This document shows, in pieces, positions 11,181 to 21,830 of a DNA stretch of 64,000 nucleotides (its first letter is position 1; every line of letters starts with the position of its first letter). Source of the DNA: Tenebrio molitor (taxonomy: Eukaryota; Arthropoda; Insecta; Coleoptera; Tenebrionidae); assembly GCF_963966145.1 (NCBI RefSeq), contig NC_091050.1:20398001-20462000 (forward strand). The letters are read 5' to 3'. The notes under the pieces are model-generated. The model did not search any database. It saw only the letters and a program-made list of their open reading frames with translations, and was not told the DNA's origin. The position numbers and the translations under genes are program-made.

Positions 11181-11737
11181 ATGGCGTATATTTTTTATCT
11201 TGGTGAGTGGTCGATGCGATCAAGCAAGCCATGGGTAGCTTTGTAAGTTTTAACTTTTTCCACCAAATTTGTGTACTTATCGTGTAAATCAAATACTAAC
11301 TGTCATCGCTGTCATTCAGATTCAGAATCTTCGTCAAGCATTCATGTCCAAATCTCACAGTCTTATGTCGCGAAATGTAAATATATAAGCCGTACACATC
11401 GATTCTTAAATTTAACCGTTCCCGATATGAAAATTATCGGCGTCGGTCGTCGGTCAATCCGACCGAACATTATTCCCGTCCCGTGCCGGGCAATATTGCA
11501 AAGAAGTTTGGGTGTGAGAAATTAACCGGATTCTTAAACCATAAACCTGACCAAATTTGACCGGAAAGTGTGTGGCCGGTCTAGAACATTTTGAAATTCC
11601 CAAGCAAGTTGTTAGAATTTTAGAAAACGATGCGATATGAAGATGACACGTTTGAGGTTATGTCTTGGTGCATGTGAATCATGAGCAATTTAACCAGGAA
11701 AATAATAAATGGAAAGACTTTGCGGCGTCTCTGTAAG
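11181..11737. other. Unassigned stretch
   Basis: One 84-codon frame (11271-11525, +) has no recognisable motif. No repeat structure was seen. Confidence 0.3.
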
Positions 11738-11963
11738 TACTATTCCGGACACGGAATCTTGGCCAAAATTTTTTAGACATTAGTGTCATTAATAAATGAC
11801 AGTTATTAAAAATCACTTTGAAGTTTTTCTTGTGACATCAAAAAAGCAGGGAAATGGCATTATCGAGTCAAAGGTTGAGTTATATTCAATAAAGGCCAGT
11901 TCACACATATTTGTCAGTTACCTAAATGTCAGTTGAGGCCAAGATTCCGTGTCCGGAATAGAA
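11738..11963. mobile_element. TACTATTCCGGACACGG MITE, copy 2 (inverted)
   Basis: It has the same ends as 6326-6577 but opposite orientation and a shorter centre. The right end runs into GAATAGAATA and then directly into the next MITE. Confidence 0.85.
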
Positions 11964-11968
11964 TAGAA

Positions 11969-12183
11969 TACAGTTGGGAGCACGGAATTTCGCACACCAA
12001 TTTCTATGTCATTTAAAAAAAACTATCTAGTCTAAGCTTTATTGTCATTATAATCAATCATGACATATGTGATCATGACTGACGTTTCACCTAAACTGTT
12101 ACGAAAATGCCGCCAGTATCTGATTTTAATAAAATTAAGATAATAACTGTCCAATGTTGCGAAATTCCGTGCTCGCCACTGTA
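11969..12183. mobile_element. TACAGTTGGGAGCACGG MITE
   Basis: The inverted ends are TACAGTTGGGAGCACGGAAT and GAATTCCGTGCTCGCCACTGTA-like sequence in complement, about 28 bp with one or two mismatches. It abuts the previous MITE. It is non-coding. Confidence 0.85.
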
Positions 12184-12439
12184 CATTATTGTAATATTTG
12201 AATATTTTTCAATTTCCATTGGAACTTTCAAAAATCCCTAAATTCAACTTGACGGCTGAAAATTCCCCAAAGACCACTCACCAAGATATGGAGGGGGAGT
12301 ATATTTTTTTATTTTACCAATTATCATCCAGGTCCATCTGTGAAAAACCATTTTGAGCTATCTATTAGAAATGAGGAACTTTGACCTCTTGTTCAATCAT
12401 TTTAATAATTTTTTGACACTAATTTCCATGATTTTCATT

Positions 12440-13020
12440 GGATTTTTAAAGTACCCAAATGCCCTGGCTCAGAAATAAAAATCTATTTCAGGGTGTCGAA
12501 AACCGAGAGATTTGGATAAGATTTTTGGCTCTATTTCGGTCGTTTTTAAATGATTTTTGCATGTGCCAATTGGTTTGGTCCAGAAATGAAAAGCATATTG
12601 CGGTGTTTAAAAATAAGAAATTTTGTCAAGTTCTTTGTTGTTTTTAAGATAACTTTGCTTGATTGTGGATAATTTTTAACGGTTTTTTTCGTGTGCCCAA
12701 TTTCTGGTGGTCTATAGATATTTGGGTATTTTTGGAAGGCATAAAAATTTATAATTTTTGAAGAATTTTCGGCTCTTTTCGGTTGTTTCATACACTTTTC
12801 TTTGGTCGTTTTCCAATGATGTCTGCATGTGCCAATTGATCTGGTCCAGAAATAAAAATCCATTTAGGGGTCTTTAAAAACAAGCAAATGTGTAATATTT
12901 TTTGGGGTGCTTTTAATGTAACTTTGTTTGAATTACGGTGTTTTTTCACCATTTTTTCGTGTGCCAAATGCCTTGGTCCAGAAATAAAAATCTATTTTAG
13001 GGTGTTTAAAAACGGGGTAG
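12440..13020. repeat. Degenerate tandem array, unit about 130 bp
   Basis: The block GTGCCAATTGGTCCAGAAAT with AAAAATCTATTTAGGGTGTT recurs at about 12450, 12560, 12695 (poor), 12832 and 12963. Copies are divergent, so this is an old minisatellite-like array. Frames inside it are artefacts of the repeat. Confidence 0.65.
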
Positions 13021-13029
13021 TTTTGGGTG

Positions 13030-13545
13030 ATTTTCCCCGGATTTGTCACGGTTATCCTGGGACACTAGTTCGCGGCGGGTCTACCGTTGGTGTTGCTTAT
13101 GCCGACAGTGTTCGAGTGACAAAATCTCTCTCTTCCCCAAGGCCCAAGTCGACTCGTCATTTGCCCTCTCCAACCGTGGTACGATGGTTTTAATGCGGTC
13201 GTACATTAGACCTCGTAACAGTACCCACTTAGAGTAAAGTACTTTTAAACGATGCACCACAAACAATCTTCGAAAGCCTAAATAGACTAATAGTTCATAA
13301 AATCCAAATCGGTACTTATATCAAGCTAATCTCTTCAGTCGTAGTGAATTTTGAAACATTTGTCATTAAATAATGATGTATAAATTAGTGCGAAAGCTTG
13401 TTGGCAAATACAATTTCGTCCTTGAAATGGTGTGTCCTCAAGATTTAATTACTTTCCCAAAATGGCAGCAATGGCAACAATTTTGTACAGAAATAACGAT
13501 CTTTGTCATCATTAAAAGACAAACCACCAATGGAAGCTGAATGAG
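13030..13545. other. Unassigned, somewhat GC-richer stretch
   Basis: 13040-13240 is less AT-rich than its surroundings and has short open frames on both strands, with no motif I recognise. Confidence 0.3.
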
Positions 13546-13915
13546 TACTATTGCGATCAAAAAATTTTGGACACTAATGTCATCGTGCTGTCATACATTC
13601 TAAAACGACCCTTATGTATTAATAACCTCAATTTTGATTGTGTGAATTTTGAAAATGTGAATGTCAGATTTACCGAGAAAATATTCAAAAAGTTGTAAAA
13701 ATCAGACAAATGGAATAGAACGAGGTTTTAATTAATAAAAAATATAAAACAAATTCGCAAATGTACTCGCATATTAAAAAAATTATATTTTAAACCAGTG
13801 TCAAATTGACAACAATTTCATCTTTCATGTGACAGTTTCAATAAAGCATGATTTAGAGTAATTTTTTTTAATGTGACAGAAGTTTGATGTCCAAAATTTT
13901 ATGATCGTAATAGTA
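13546..13915. mobile_element. TACTATTGCGATCA MITE, copy 1
   Basis: The inverted ends are TACTATTGCGATCAAAAAAT and ...ATGATCGTAATAGTA. The centre includes AAAGCATGATTTAGAG. A shorter copy in reverse orientation lies at 21552-21830. Confidence 0.85.
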
Positions 13916-14710
13916 CCCCGCACAATAGTACACTTGCGGCCAAATAAAACTGGGCAGCAATTTTTTCTATAGTAAATCGGGATTAAATCACCTGAAAATC
14001 ATCTCCTAGGAGATAACATAAAAACTATCATCCGTCACTGTTAAGTGATAGAAATGCCTCAATTATTGTCCATTTACTAAACTCCCGCCCTGTCAAAGTG
14101 TTTGCAAGTTGCCGCACTGTCTTTCAGAGACTAGTAATTTTTACGTTAACGTTGGTGCAAAAATTAGAAATTTCAAATTTGAAGTTAAGTGTGTGATAAA
14201 TTCTGTTTCTTTCATTCAAAATATTACTTACACGAAGTGGCTGCACAAGAAGAAGATATGGAATGTAAAAGAATACTGTTAACGGCCAGAGAGAAGCAGA
14301 ATATTGTTAATTATTGTTTGGAAAGAGGAGATTTAACCCCATTAATATAACCACACTTTTGTTGTTGACGTTCTTATAACTAGATTTTGTGTACAGGCAA
14401 CTGAAAAGGTATGTCACCATAGGTACACTCCAAAGAAAATTCAAAATTTTGACACTGACACTGCGGGAGTTTAATAAACGGATAGTAAGTATTGCTCACA
14501 AAAGCAGTATTGTAATACTGTTAGAAGAGAGCTGGACGGAAAGGTGGAATCAAAGACATTCGTTAGAAAGGTGGAAACTGGTCGATCAAAACTTTCTACA
14601 GAGGAAGAGGATATCAACTTGATACAGTTTTTGGAAAGTAATCCTTTAAAACGACATATGATGCAGTTTCCAGCATCTGTAAGAACAGCACGGCGACGTA
14701 TAATACGGTG
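13916..14710 (+). other. Possible decayed transposase/host ORF pieces
   Basis: A short frame at 14258-14350 (MECKRILLTAREKQNIVNYC...) looks like a protein N terminus. Frames at 14389-14622 and 14544-14846 may be its frameshifted continuation. I do not recognise the family. It could be a host gene relic or part of a transposon with lost ends. Confidence 0.25.
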
Positions 14711-14809
14711 CGATCAATTAAAAAATAAATCGAGTCGGCGTGTTACCTATGGCAACCCATGCTATAGCATAGGCTCCAAAGCGAACTCGATTTATTTTTT
14801 AAATGATCG
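14711..14809. mobile_element. 99-bp hairpin MITE
   Basis: The arms CGATCAATTAAAAAATAAAT and CGAGTCGG face GAACTCGATTTATTTTTTAA with ATGATCG, and a small inner palindrome (CCATGCTATAGCATAGG) lies at the centre. Confidence 0.7.
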
Positions 14810-14819
14810 CTCGGTATAT

Positions 14820-15852
14820 TATACCATTCACGATGTTTTGGCATAAGGGGAGGCCATGGAAAAAGTGCATTTAAGTTGGCAGTAAAGCTGTCTGTTGAAT
14901 GAGGTTATGTTTTTCTAAGTTTGAGGTTATAAACTGCGTCATTGTCTAGTGCATTGTTGTCAGTTTTACTAGTTTGCAATAGAACAATACTCACACATTT
15001 TTAATCCAATTTAACAAAACAGGAAACTGACTTGAACAGACTACACAATAGTAGGGACCGGGACCGAAAGACGAAGTGGCTCCTGTTAATTTATGCATCA
15101 CTTAGATAACCCACCAGTGTTTTAACCAACCAGTTAGTAACTTCTCAATGAATTTTTCATTTTAACAAAAACATTCCTAGAACTAGATTATAGGTATAAA
15201 ATCTTGTACCTACTTATTAAGCCTTACCTACTTTATTCGAATCTTTCTGCAAAATATTTACACACCCATCGTCCATGACAAAAAAGAACAAATAAACTAT
15301 TCAACTTCCATAATTTCATTAGAAAATTCTGAATCATCATTATCTGCATCAAAATCCCAATCAAATTCCGAGTCAGATTCTCCTAATGAAATTATTAAAG
15401 GAAGAACGTTTTCAAATAAAAGATTTCCCATTAATTTTGCGAAATAAGTTCTTCACAATATCTACAAAATTCACAACTTTATCGCGAAGTTATAAGTTAC
15501 AAAACCCCTGTGCCATTTCAATTGGATCGTTGTTTCTTCCTTCACTATCCGTGCTACATATTTATCTTGTACTCACCTACGATTCAATTTATACACAAAA
15601 AAGAACTTGATTTCATTGTAACTTACTGAAAATATGTTCTGCAGTCTAATACAAAGACCATCTATACGTTTTAAAGTCGTTTAATTATGAATTTATGATT
15701 ACGGTAAATTCGGCAACATGTTACGTTCATTTTGATGGGTCCGCATGTCAGGCATTTTAGTGACAGCAGAGATGACAGAAATCAAACATGTATCCAACGT
15801 TAAAAAATGAAATCATAGCCTCCCCTTATGCCAAAACATCGTGAATGGTATA
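14820..15852 (-). mobile_element. 1.03-kb TIR element with acidic ORF tail
   Basis: The ends TATACCATTCACGATGTTTT (14820) and its complement (to 15852) extend as TIRs for about 37 bp, through GGCATAAGGGGAGGCC. TATA stands at both outer edges. The interior keeps only a short C-terminal coding piece on the minus strand, so it is a deletion derivative. The neighbouring mariner-like element starts exactly at its right edge. Confidence 0.75.
15297..15395 (-). pseudogene. Acidic C-terminal ORF fragment
   Basis: The minus-strand frame ends ESDSEFDWDFDADNDDSEFS...MEVE-stop. It is strongly acidic with Trp and Phe, as in the tails of some transposon-encoded proteins. Nothing upstream is readable for long, and the family is unknown. 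Confidence 0.4.
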
Positions 15853-17068
15853 CAGAGTGGTCCCGATATAACCTGCCAGAAGAAATCCAGTAATAGGTGA
15901 CGATGAGTAGAAGTCATACACAAAAATGTTTCTAATAAAAGTCTTTTCGTTTTCGAAATAAAAATAATTGAAAATTTGGTCAAAATTTGCTGTACGCTAA
16001 TGAGTTATTACGGTTTTAAAAAGGTAATTCTGGTTACTTGGTTGCAATTTCTTTAGCAACGGTACCTGTAACACCTGTGACATTTGTCACGTTTAATTTT
16101 AAATTTGAGAATCCTTCACAAAGTTATGAAATTCACAAAACAAGAATACGCCGATTTGCATTTACTCTATGGCGAAACACGTGGTAATTCAAGACAGGCA
16201 AGGCGATCATACGGCGAGCGTTTTCCTAAAGGAGTCCTTCCGTCCCATTGTACTTTTGTGGAACTACATCTGCATTTATGTGAGGTTGGTTCTGAGTGAT
16301 TTAACCCCTCTGGATTTTAATTTTTGGGGCCACACGAAAGATTTGGTATACGAAGTTGAAATAAATACAAAAGGCCAACTCCAGAAACGCGTAACAGACG
16401 CCGCGAACCAGATTCGTAAAATCCCAGAAATGCTGAATTCTGTTTAGGAAAATTGGTACCGGCGTACTCAAATGTGCTTAAATGCCAACACAGAACATTT
16501 ATTATAAAATAATTTTTCTAGTCAAGTTTACCTTTCATTAGTTAGCAGATATTCTCAGTTAGAGTTGAAAGTACGAATATGTAAAGTGTAAATAAATTTA
16601 TTCAATACATTATATTAGATATTTAACCACAATTAAGACGATACTCTTCCACAATTTTGCACACACTACCTCTACATTTATTTACACATTGAGGAACACT
16701 ACCTTATTTGTTACTCATTCATCTCAGTCCACAAAATCAGCTTTTGTACCTAAATAAGCTGGTGAATTAACGCACACAGTGTACAGCGTTTTCAATAAAT
16801 GTCATTAATTTGATTTAGTTTGTCAGATTTGAGATTTGTCATAAACGATTCAGGTACCTATGTTGCTTAGTTACTGTCATCCTTACAAACACCAACAATT
16901 AATTCCTGAGTAGGTACGTATTTTTGTGGTCAGCAGCATCGAATGGGTGTGGATAGGGGTTAATTTATCCCCATTATTTTGGACCTAATGAAAAGGGTTT
17001 TTTTGGACTTGTTAGATCCTTCTAATGACCCAGAATTTTTTTGGCAGGTTATATCAGGACCACCTGTA
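15851..17068 (+). mobile_element. Mariner-like element, internally deleted
   Basis: The TIRs TACAGAGTGGTCCCGATATA and the complement of CTGATATAACCTGCC...(C)ACCTGTA bound 1218 bp with TA ends. A further copy of the right end lies at 23764-23842. The interior has both termini of a mariner-type transposase but not its catalytic centre. Confidence 0.85.
16126..16447 (+). pseudogene. Mariner-type transposase with internal deletion
   Basis: The first frame (MKFTKQEYADLHLLYGE..., 16126-16299) aligns with the N terminus of the transposase at 48796 (DLADMHLIYGE, RLYQERFP). A shift then joins it to LTPLDFNFWGHTKDLVYE (16300-16447), the C-terminal region after the last catalytic Asp. The first two catalytic residues are gone, so the protein cannot cut DNA. 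Confidence 0.8.
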
Positions 17069-17100
17069 TAAGGTACCAAATTTTTTCATTCATCGTTTAT

Positions 17101-17260
17101 GTAGCAGGAAGGTTTATCAGAAAGATAAAAGTTGGGGTTGCCATTTAAAAAAATTGGTGATGGCGTCATTGCGCAAAAACCAATGACGTCATTGAAACAA
17201 ATTGCACGTCACAGAATGGATTTTTCAAAATAAAATCGACGTGCTTGAGCTATTTTCAGC
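17101..17260. repeat. Dispersed repeat, copy 1 (second copy near 54740)
   Basis: GCCATTTAAAAAAATTGG, then a TGACGTCATT-type palindrome, then AAAATCGACGTG recur in the same order at 54740-54900. No coding function is visible. Confidence 0.7.
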
Positions 17261-17954
17261 TATAATATAACTAGTGGTATGATTATTATCATCGATGATT
17301 AATCATACCACGTGTTATATTCGATGAGACAATATAATGAATGAAATACAAAATTGTTCATTTATTTGTCAAACTGACAAATTTATTTCAATCAAAAATC
17401 GTAACGACGAAAGTAAATAAGATAATAATTTTTTTGTTTTTTATTATCGCTGTGATAGCCATGCAACTAAGGACTTTACGCGTTTTCATTGGATCATTCA
17501 TGATCACGTGATACATGAATTATATTGTGTGCATTCAGCAGAAAAACCGCTCCGTAAATGTTGAGTAAATTTCTGTTGAACGCATGCGCTAACAGCCGCT
17601 ACCACTCAACATGTTGGGAGCGGACGCCATTTTATGTAGCGTAAAAATTTTGTGCTACTTTGTAAACATGTTGAGCCGTTGAGCTATTTAGAGGTAAAAG
17701 AAAGAGAAATGGACGACCAGAACAGGGAAATTCAAAACACCACTGAGTACCACGTTTACCACGTTCAATAATGTCAAAATATTTAGGTTAAGATCAACTG
17801 ACAACTGACAGTACAAAAATACAAAACAGCAGAGCACTGAGCTGCTACATTGTAGCGTAGCGGTAGCCAGGGGTAGGGCACTCTAATAGACGACCTTGAA
17901 TCAAGTTTAATATTTTGCGGCAACTACAGATGGCGCTCAGATCAGAAAAAAACC
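17261..17954. other. Unassigned stretch with small palindromes
   Basis: TGGTATGATTATTATCATCG pairs with the following ATGATTAATCATACCA (17276-17312). GCGGCAACTACAGATGGCGC at 17918 recurs at 22055. No gene is seen. Confidence 0.4.
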
Positions 17955-18270
17955 AAAGCCAGTCGATTAATAAAGTACCGACACGATTTGACGTTTACAT
18001 AAAAGGCAACCGTAACGATATTTTCGCTACAAGAGGCGCTGATATCGCTATTTTGACTGGCTTTGGTGAACATTTGTTCACCAAAGTCCATGGATTTATT
18101 AGTAATAATTAGTAATTTATTAGTAATAATTAGTAATTGATTGCTAATAAATCCATGCCAAAGCCAGACAAAATAGCGATATCAGCGCCTCTTGTAGCGA
18201 AAAAATCGTTACGGTTGCCTTTTATCTAAACGTCAAATCGTGTCGGTACTTTATTAATCGACTGGCTTTG
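17955..18270. repeat. Fold-back repeat with 112-bp arms
   Basis: Arms 17955-18066 and 18158-18270 are inverted copies with few mismatches. The spacer holds TTAGTAATAATTAGTAAT tandem repeats. The right arm stops exactly at the target site of the P-like element. Confidence 0.85.
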
Positions 18271-18517
18271 AAAAAAACATAGATATATAAGGGGAAGATA
18301 CAGCCATTCCATATAAACGTATTTCGTTGCTTGGGAAAACATATCAACGATTCCGGTACTATCCTCCATTTTTTTCTAGCACAGAATGTAATGTATTCTT
18401 GTCTTGTTTCCATACATCTGCACTTGAATAGAGAAGTACCTCGTATTCATCTAGTTGACTGATAATTGAGAAACGTCATCCTGACAAATTAATTGTGAAT
18501 TATTTTTTGCTTTAAAG

Positions 18518-18587
18518 ATGAAGACCTGTATTGTATGTTCCACTCCTTACAATTCTTCAGATAAAGAAATATCCTTTCATGGATATA
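18518..18587 (+). pseudogene. THAP-type first exon of the P-like element
   Basis: MKTCIVCSTPYNSSDKEISF and HGY form the C-x2-C start and ISFH core of a THAP domain. The frame is broken after Gly-Tyr by the nested element. Past it, at 19660, a frame with a Trp resumes in phase. The C-x2-H half is absent. Confidence 0.6.
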
Positions 18588-19659
18588 AAGTCCATTCACG
18601 TTGGATTTTCTCTGCCAAATTGTTGTCACGTTGCAAGCCTGCGCCTCCTTTCCTAGTAAATTTTACATTATCGTGTTTTATTCGTGATAGAGCGATTTGA
18701 CGTCTTTCATTTTGAATGTTAGTTTGACGTGTGAAATAAAGTCACAGATTTTTTAATAAAATTCTATTCCTGGGTGATTTTACCATGGCGAAAAGAAAAA
18801 AGGTTAATTTTAATATTGCGTTAACCTTCCACAACTGACGTAATGTGACGAAACCCGCAAGCTAATACGGACTCAAGAAAAAATAGCTTCAGTTCGAAAA
18901 TTAATTAGTCAGAATCCTTTAATATTTAATGTATTGTATGTATTAACATGATTATAATCTATTTACGACCTTTATTGAGCAGTTTTAACAATACAACGTT
19001 ATTTTAAAGGTAATGTGAACATCGAGAAAACTTAAATTAGAAAAAAATCATTAAAAATCAAAATACACCTTTCTTTTGTGGTATTTGTAACAATATATTC
19101 TTGAAACGTCACAACCACAATCAAAACGTATAAGTGTCTCTGAATAACTGAAATTTTATTGCCAAATTTGTTCCATCATTTAGATGCATTCCTTACTTCC
19201 ATCGCTTCCAATGAAAGAAACTTCACACAATTTTCTATTGGGTTCATTTTCTATAACTTATTCTGGTTCCTCATCAGTCATCACTGTAGTCATTAAGGGT
19301 TTTTTCACTTAATCAACAGCGCAAGCAGAAAAATACAACACCAGTAGGTAGGAGTTAGGTACCTATTGTATGTTGCTAATCCTATCATACCGATTAAGAA
19401 CTGACACTATTTTTAGTGCAAATGATAACAAAATGGATGTATTATTACCTACTGTTATCCTCTAAAAACAATATTTGAAAAATGACTTTCTTTGCTGACA
19501 GCGAATAACATAACCTCTACAGTCTACGAATGACTTGGTTACTTTATCAGCCCGTATTGGTGACATACACAGCTAAAGCATTTTTGAAGTAAAAATCACA
19601 CCGCCATAATATTGAATTATTTGACCTTGACTAGGAAAATCCAACGTGAATGGACTTTA
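18586..19659. mobile_element. TIR element nested in the P-like element
   Basis: The ends TAAAGTCCATTCACGTTGGA (18586) and the complement at 19635-19659 are 25-bp perfect inverted repeats, with TA at both edges. A short ATGGCGAAAAGAAAAAAG start at 18785 is followed by GTTAAT, but no longer protein can be read. Confidence 0.8.
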
Positions 19660-20008
19660 CAATATACCTAACTCATGGAAAACGCTAGGAATAATATATT
19701 TGTTAATTACATGCGTGCGACTGAAATAGAAACAAAAGGTACGTCTTGTCCCCAGTACTTCACCTATTGCTGTATCTTCTCCTTATAAATCTATGGAAAA
19801 AAATTAAAAAATTTGCTACTACCAACACAATTTAGTAATTCCTACGGTTGGTCATCCTGGATAAATCCCCAATCGCATTCACTTTCCTAGTAATTCCCAG
19901 AAAAGTGTTGCGAGGCATGACGCAATTTAATGGAAAGTGGAAAAATTCATGTAGATTTTGTGTTTTTGTGTTCAATTTTTAAGTACTTTTGGACAATTTG
20001 TAAAAAAA

Positions 20009-20485
20009 ATGAAGCCGTGTTGTGTACCCGGATGTGAAAATATTCCAAATCGCAGGTAGGCTGTAAAAATTAAATTTTTAAAATTTGATAATAATCAATC
20101 AATGTTTACGAAAAATCAAAATTTATATTTAATTATTTATATTATGTTTGTTTCTCAGGCGTTAAGGAATCTTCCAAGACAGAAGACTGCTTCAGTCACC
20201 TTCAGGAAGAATATAAATATGTATGTTACTCCTGAAAAAATAAAAGGTAGGTCTGTTTTTATGTTATAGTTCAAATACCTAATTGATACTTATTTTAATT
20301 TAGATGCGCTTCGAGCTTTACCTCCTACTATCATTGGGCATTCTCCTGAATCCTGGTCTGTGGAAGAGCCAGAAAAGACATATCCAGCGATCAAATTAAT
20401 TTGTAATCGAGTTATCCATGAATCCGAAATCGTATGTCGTTTCTTGAACAAAAAACAAAGGTTAGATCTGGACATATCAATCTAA
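20009..20485 (+). CDS. Candidate small THAP-domain gene, 3 exons
   Basis: Exon 1 (20009-20055) reads MKPCCVPGCENIPNR, a textbook THAP start, followed by the donor AG|GTAGGC. Further open pieces lie at about 20159-20248 (donor AAAG|GTAGGT) and 20304-20485 (acceptor TTTAG). The last reads LRALPPTIIGHSPESWSVEE and ends ...LDISI-stop. Exons 2 and 3 join in phase. Exon 1 joins the strongest acceptor (20158) out of phase, and an in-phase acceptor would lie at 20166. The THAP Trp and C-x2-H are not obvious in exon 2. This is a short THAP-derived gene or a decaying transposon end; I cannot decide which. Confidence 0.4.
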
Positions 20486-20540
20486 AAGACATACGGATTC
20501 AAATCCATGGATGACTCGATTACAAATTAATTTGATCGCT
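20387..20540. repeat. Inverted repeat overlapping the THAP exon 3
   Basis: AGCGATCAAATTAATTTGTA and following (20387-20438) is repeated in complement at 20487-20540 with few mismatches. The left arm is coding in the candidate gene and the right arm lies past its stop. Confidence 0.8.
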
Positions 20541-20673
20541 CTTTACTTACCACAGACCAAGATGGTGAGGACTTCTTTGTTTACCACTCCCACTCAAAGT
20601 AAGAGATGAATCCAATTATCTTTAAAAAAATATTGGAATTTGTATTTATTTTATTTTTTTACGAGTATTGTTT

Positions 20674-20871
20674 TACTATTGGGGACACGGAAAACTGGGC
20701 AGATGTGTCATTCATTGTCAACATTTCTAAACCATACCTTAGCTACTCATAACCAAGCTTAAGTTAATTTGACAGAAAATATCAATCATAATGACGGTAA
20801 AGGTGCATTTACATTGACACTTTTTGAAATGACAATAACAGACTGCCCAGGATTTCATGTCCCTCATTGTA
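20674..20871. mobile_element. TACTATTGGGGACACGG MITE, copy 1
   Basis: The inverted ends are TACTATTGGGGACACGGAAA and, in complement, TACAATGAGGGACATGAAAT, followed on both sides by CTGGGCAG. Two partial copies lie head to head at 23378-23672. Confidence 0.85.
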
Positions 20872-20877
20872 CAATAT

Positions 20878-21180
20878 TGTTTATAAGGAAGCCTTTAAAA
20901 CACGACGCGTAGCGGAGTGCTTTTAACGTCGGAAGTGCTTTAAAGACCCTTAAAACGTGTATTATACGCTATTTTTTATTATACTTGCACTACAATCTCA
21001 AAAATATAACAAAAAAAGTAAATTCAAATACCTTTTCCGAAGTAATCTGTGTCATTAATTGTTGAGATAGAAACGGTCAATTGTTGTTTCGTTCTCCTGT
21101 ATATTTATTAAAAATTGTGTATAAATGTGTATAATAGGTATTTATTATTATTATTATTCAAAATGTAGGTGAATTTGAAA
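20878..21180. repeat. Dispersed repeat with ACGACGCGTAGCG core, copy 1
   Basis: AAGGAAGCCTTTAAAACACG with ACGCGTAGCGGAGTG, followed by CACTACAATCTCAAAA and CAATTGTTGTTTCGTT, is repeated at 50518-50790 in the same order. No protein is coded. Confidence 0.8.
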
Positions 21181-21434
21181 AAACGGGAAATGACATATGT
21201 ATTTCGTAATGTAATTTGGGTTTTAAATATTTGTCAATTAATTGTCTACTCGACAGTACCTATCAAATAATTTTTAAACACTTTATGTCATTGAATTATT
21301 TATTTATATACTGACATACCGTCAAAATATTGTAATCTATTTCTAAAAAGCTATTTTCAAACTGACAAACATGAAAAGAAACGTGTCGGGTTTTTTTTGA
21401 CATTTCCCGTTTTTTTTTTTTTAATTGAAATACA

Positions 21435-21549
21435 TACAATTAAAACCAGACATCACTTTTGTGTTACGTCAAAATCCAAATGTGTAATTAATGCTTTTTT
21501 GACACTGACATTTAAATGATGGCTAGTTTTTTTTTTGCCGGCCTTTGTA
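21435..21549. mobile_element. Short MITE (GGCCGGCAAAAAA), copy 1
   Basis: CATCACTTTTGTGTTACGTC and TTTTTTGACACTGACATTTA match the MITE at 52860-52972. The right end GCCGGCCTTTGTA is kept and the left end is decayed. Confidence 0.7.
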
Positions 21550-21551
21550 CG

Positions 21552-21830
21552 TACTATCACGATCATAAAATTTTGGACATCAAACTTCTGTCACATTTAA
21601 AAAAATTACTCTAAACCATGCTTTATTGAAATTGTCACATGAAAGATGAAATTGTTGTCAATTTGACACCGGTTTAAAATATAATTTTTTTAATATTTTC
21701 TCGGTAAATCTGACATTCACATTTTCAAAACTGACACAATTAAAATTGAGGTTATTAATACATAAGGGTCGTTTTAAAATGTATGACAGCACGATGACAT
21801 TAGTGTCCAAAATTTTTTGAGGGCAATATA
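21552..21830. mobile_element. TACTATTGCGATCA MITE, copy 2 (inverted, shortened)
   Basis: It runs in reverse relative to 13546-13915 and lacks about 90 bp of the centre. Its right end is slightly decayed (GAGGGCAATA). Confidence 0.85.

Larger units (their letters stand above)
18278..19795 (+). mobile_element. P-like element with 8-bp target duplication
   Basis: The ends CATAGATATATAAGGGGAAG and CATAGATTTATAAGGAGAAG (right end read in complement) match for about 27 of 30 bp. The identical 8-bp GAAAAAAA flanks both ends (18270-18277 and 19796-19803). CA-ended TIRs, an 8-bp duplication and a THAP exon together fit the P superfamily. hAT also makes 8-bp duplications but does not carry THAP. About 1.07 kb of the length is a second element (18586-19659). 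Without it, the P-like element is under 0.5 kb and keeps only the first exon, so it is non-autonomous. Confidence 0.75.

Noticed and set aside
12440..13020. CRISPR-like array
   Set aside because: Repeats are long, diverged and contiguous without spacers, in a eukaryotic context.
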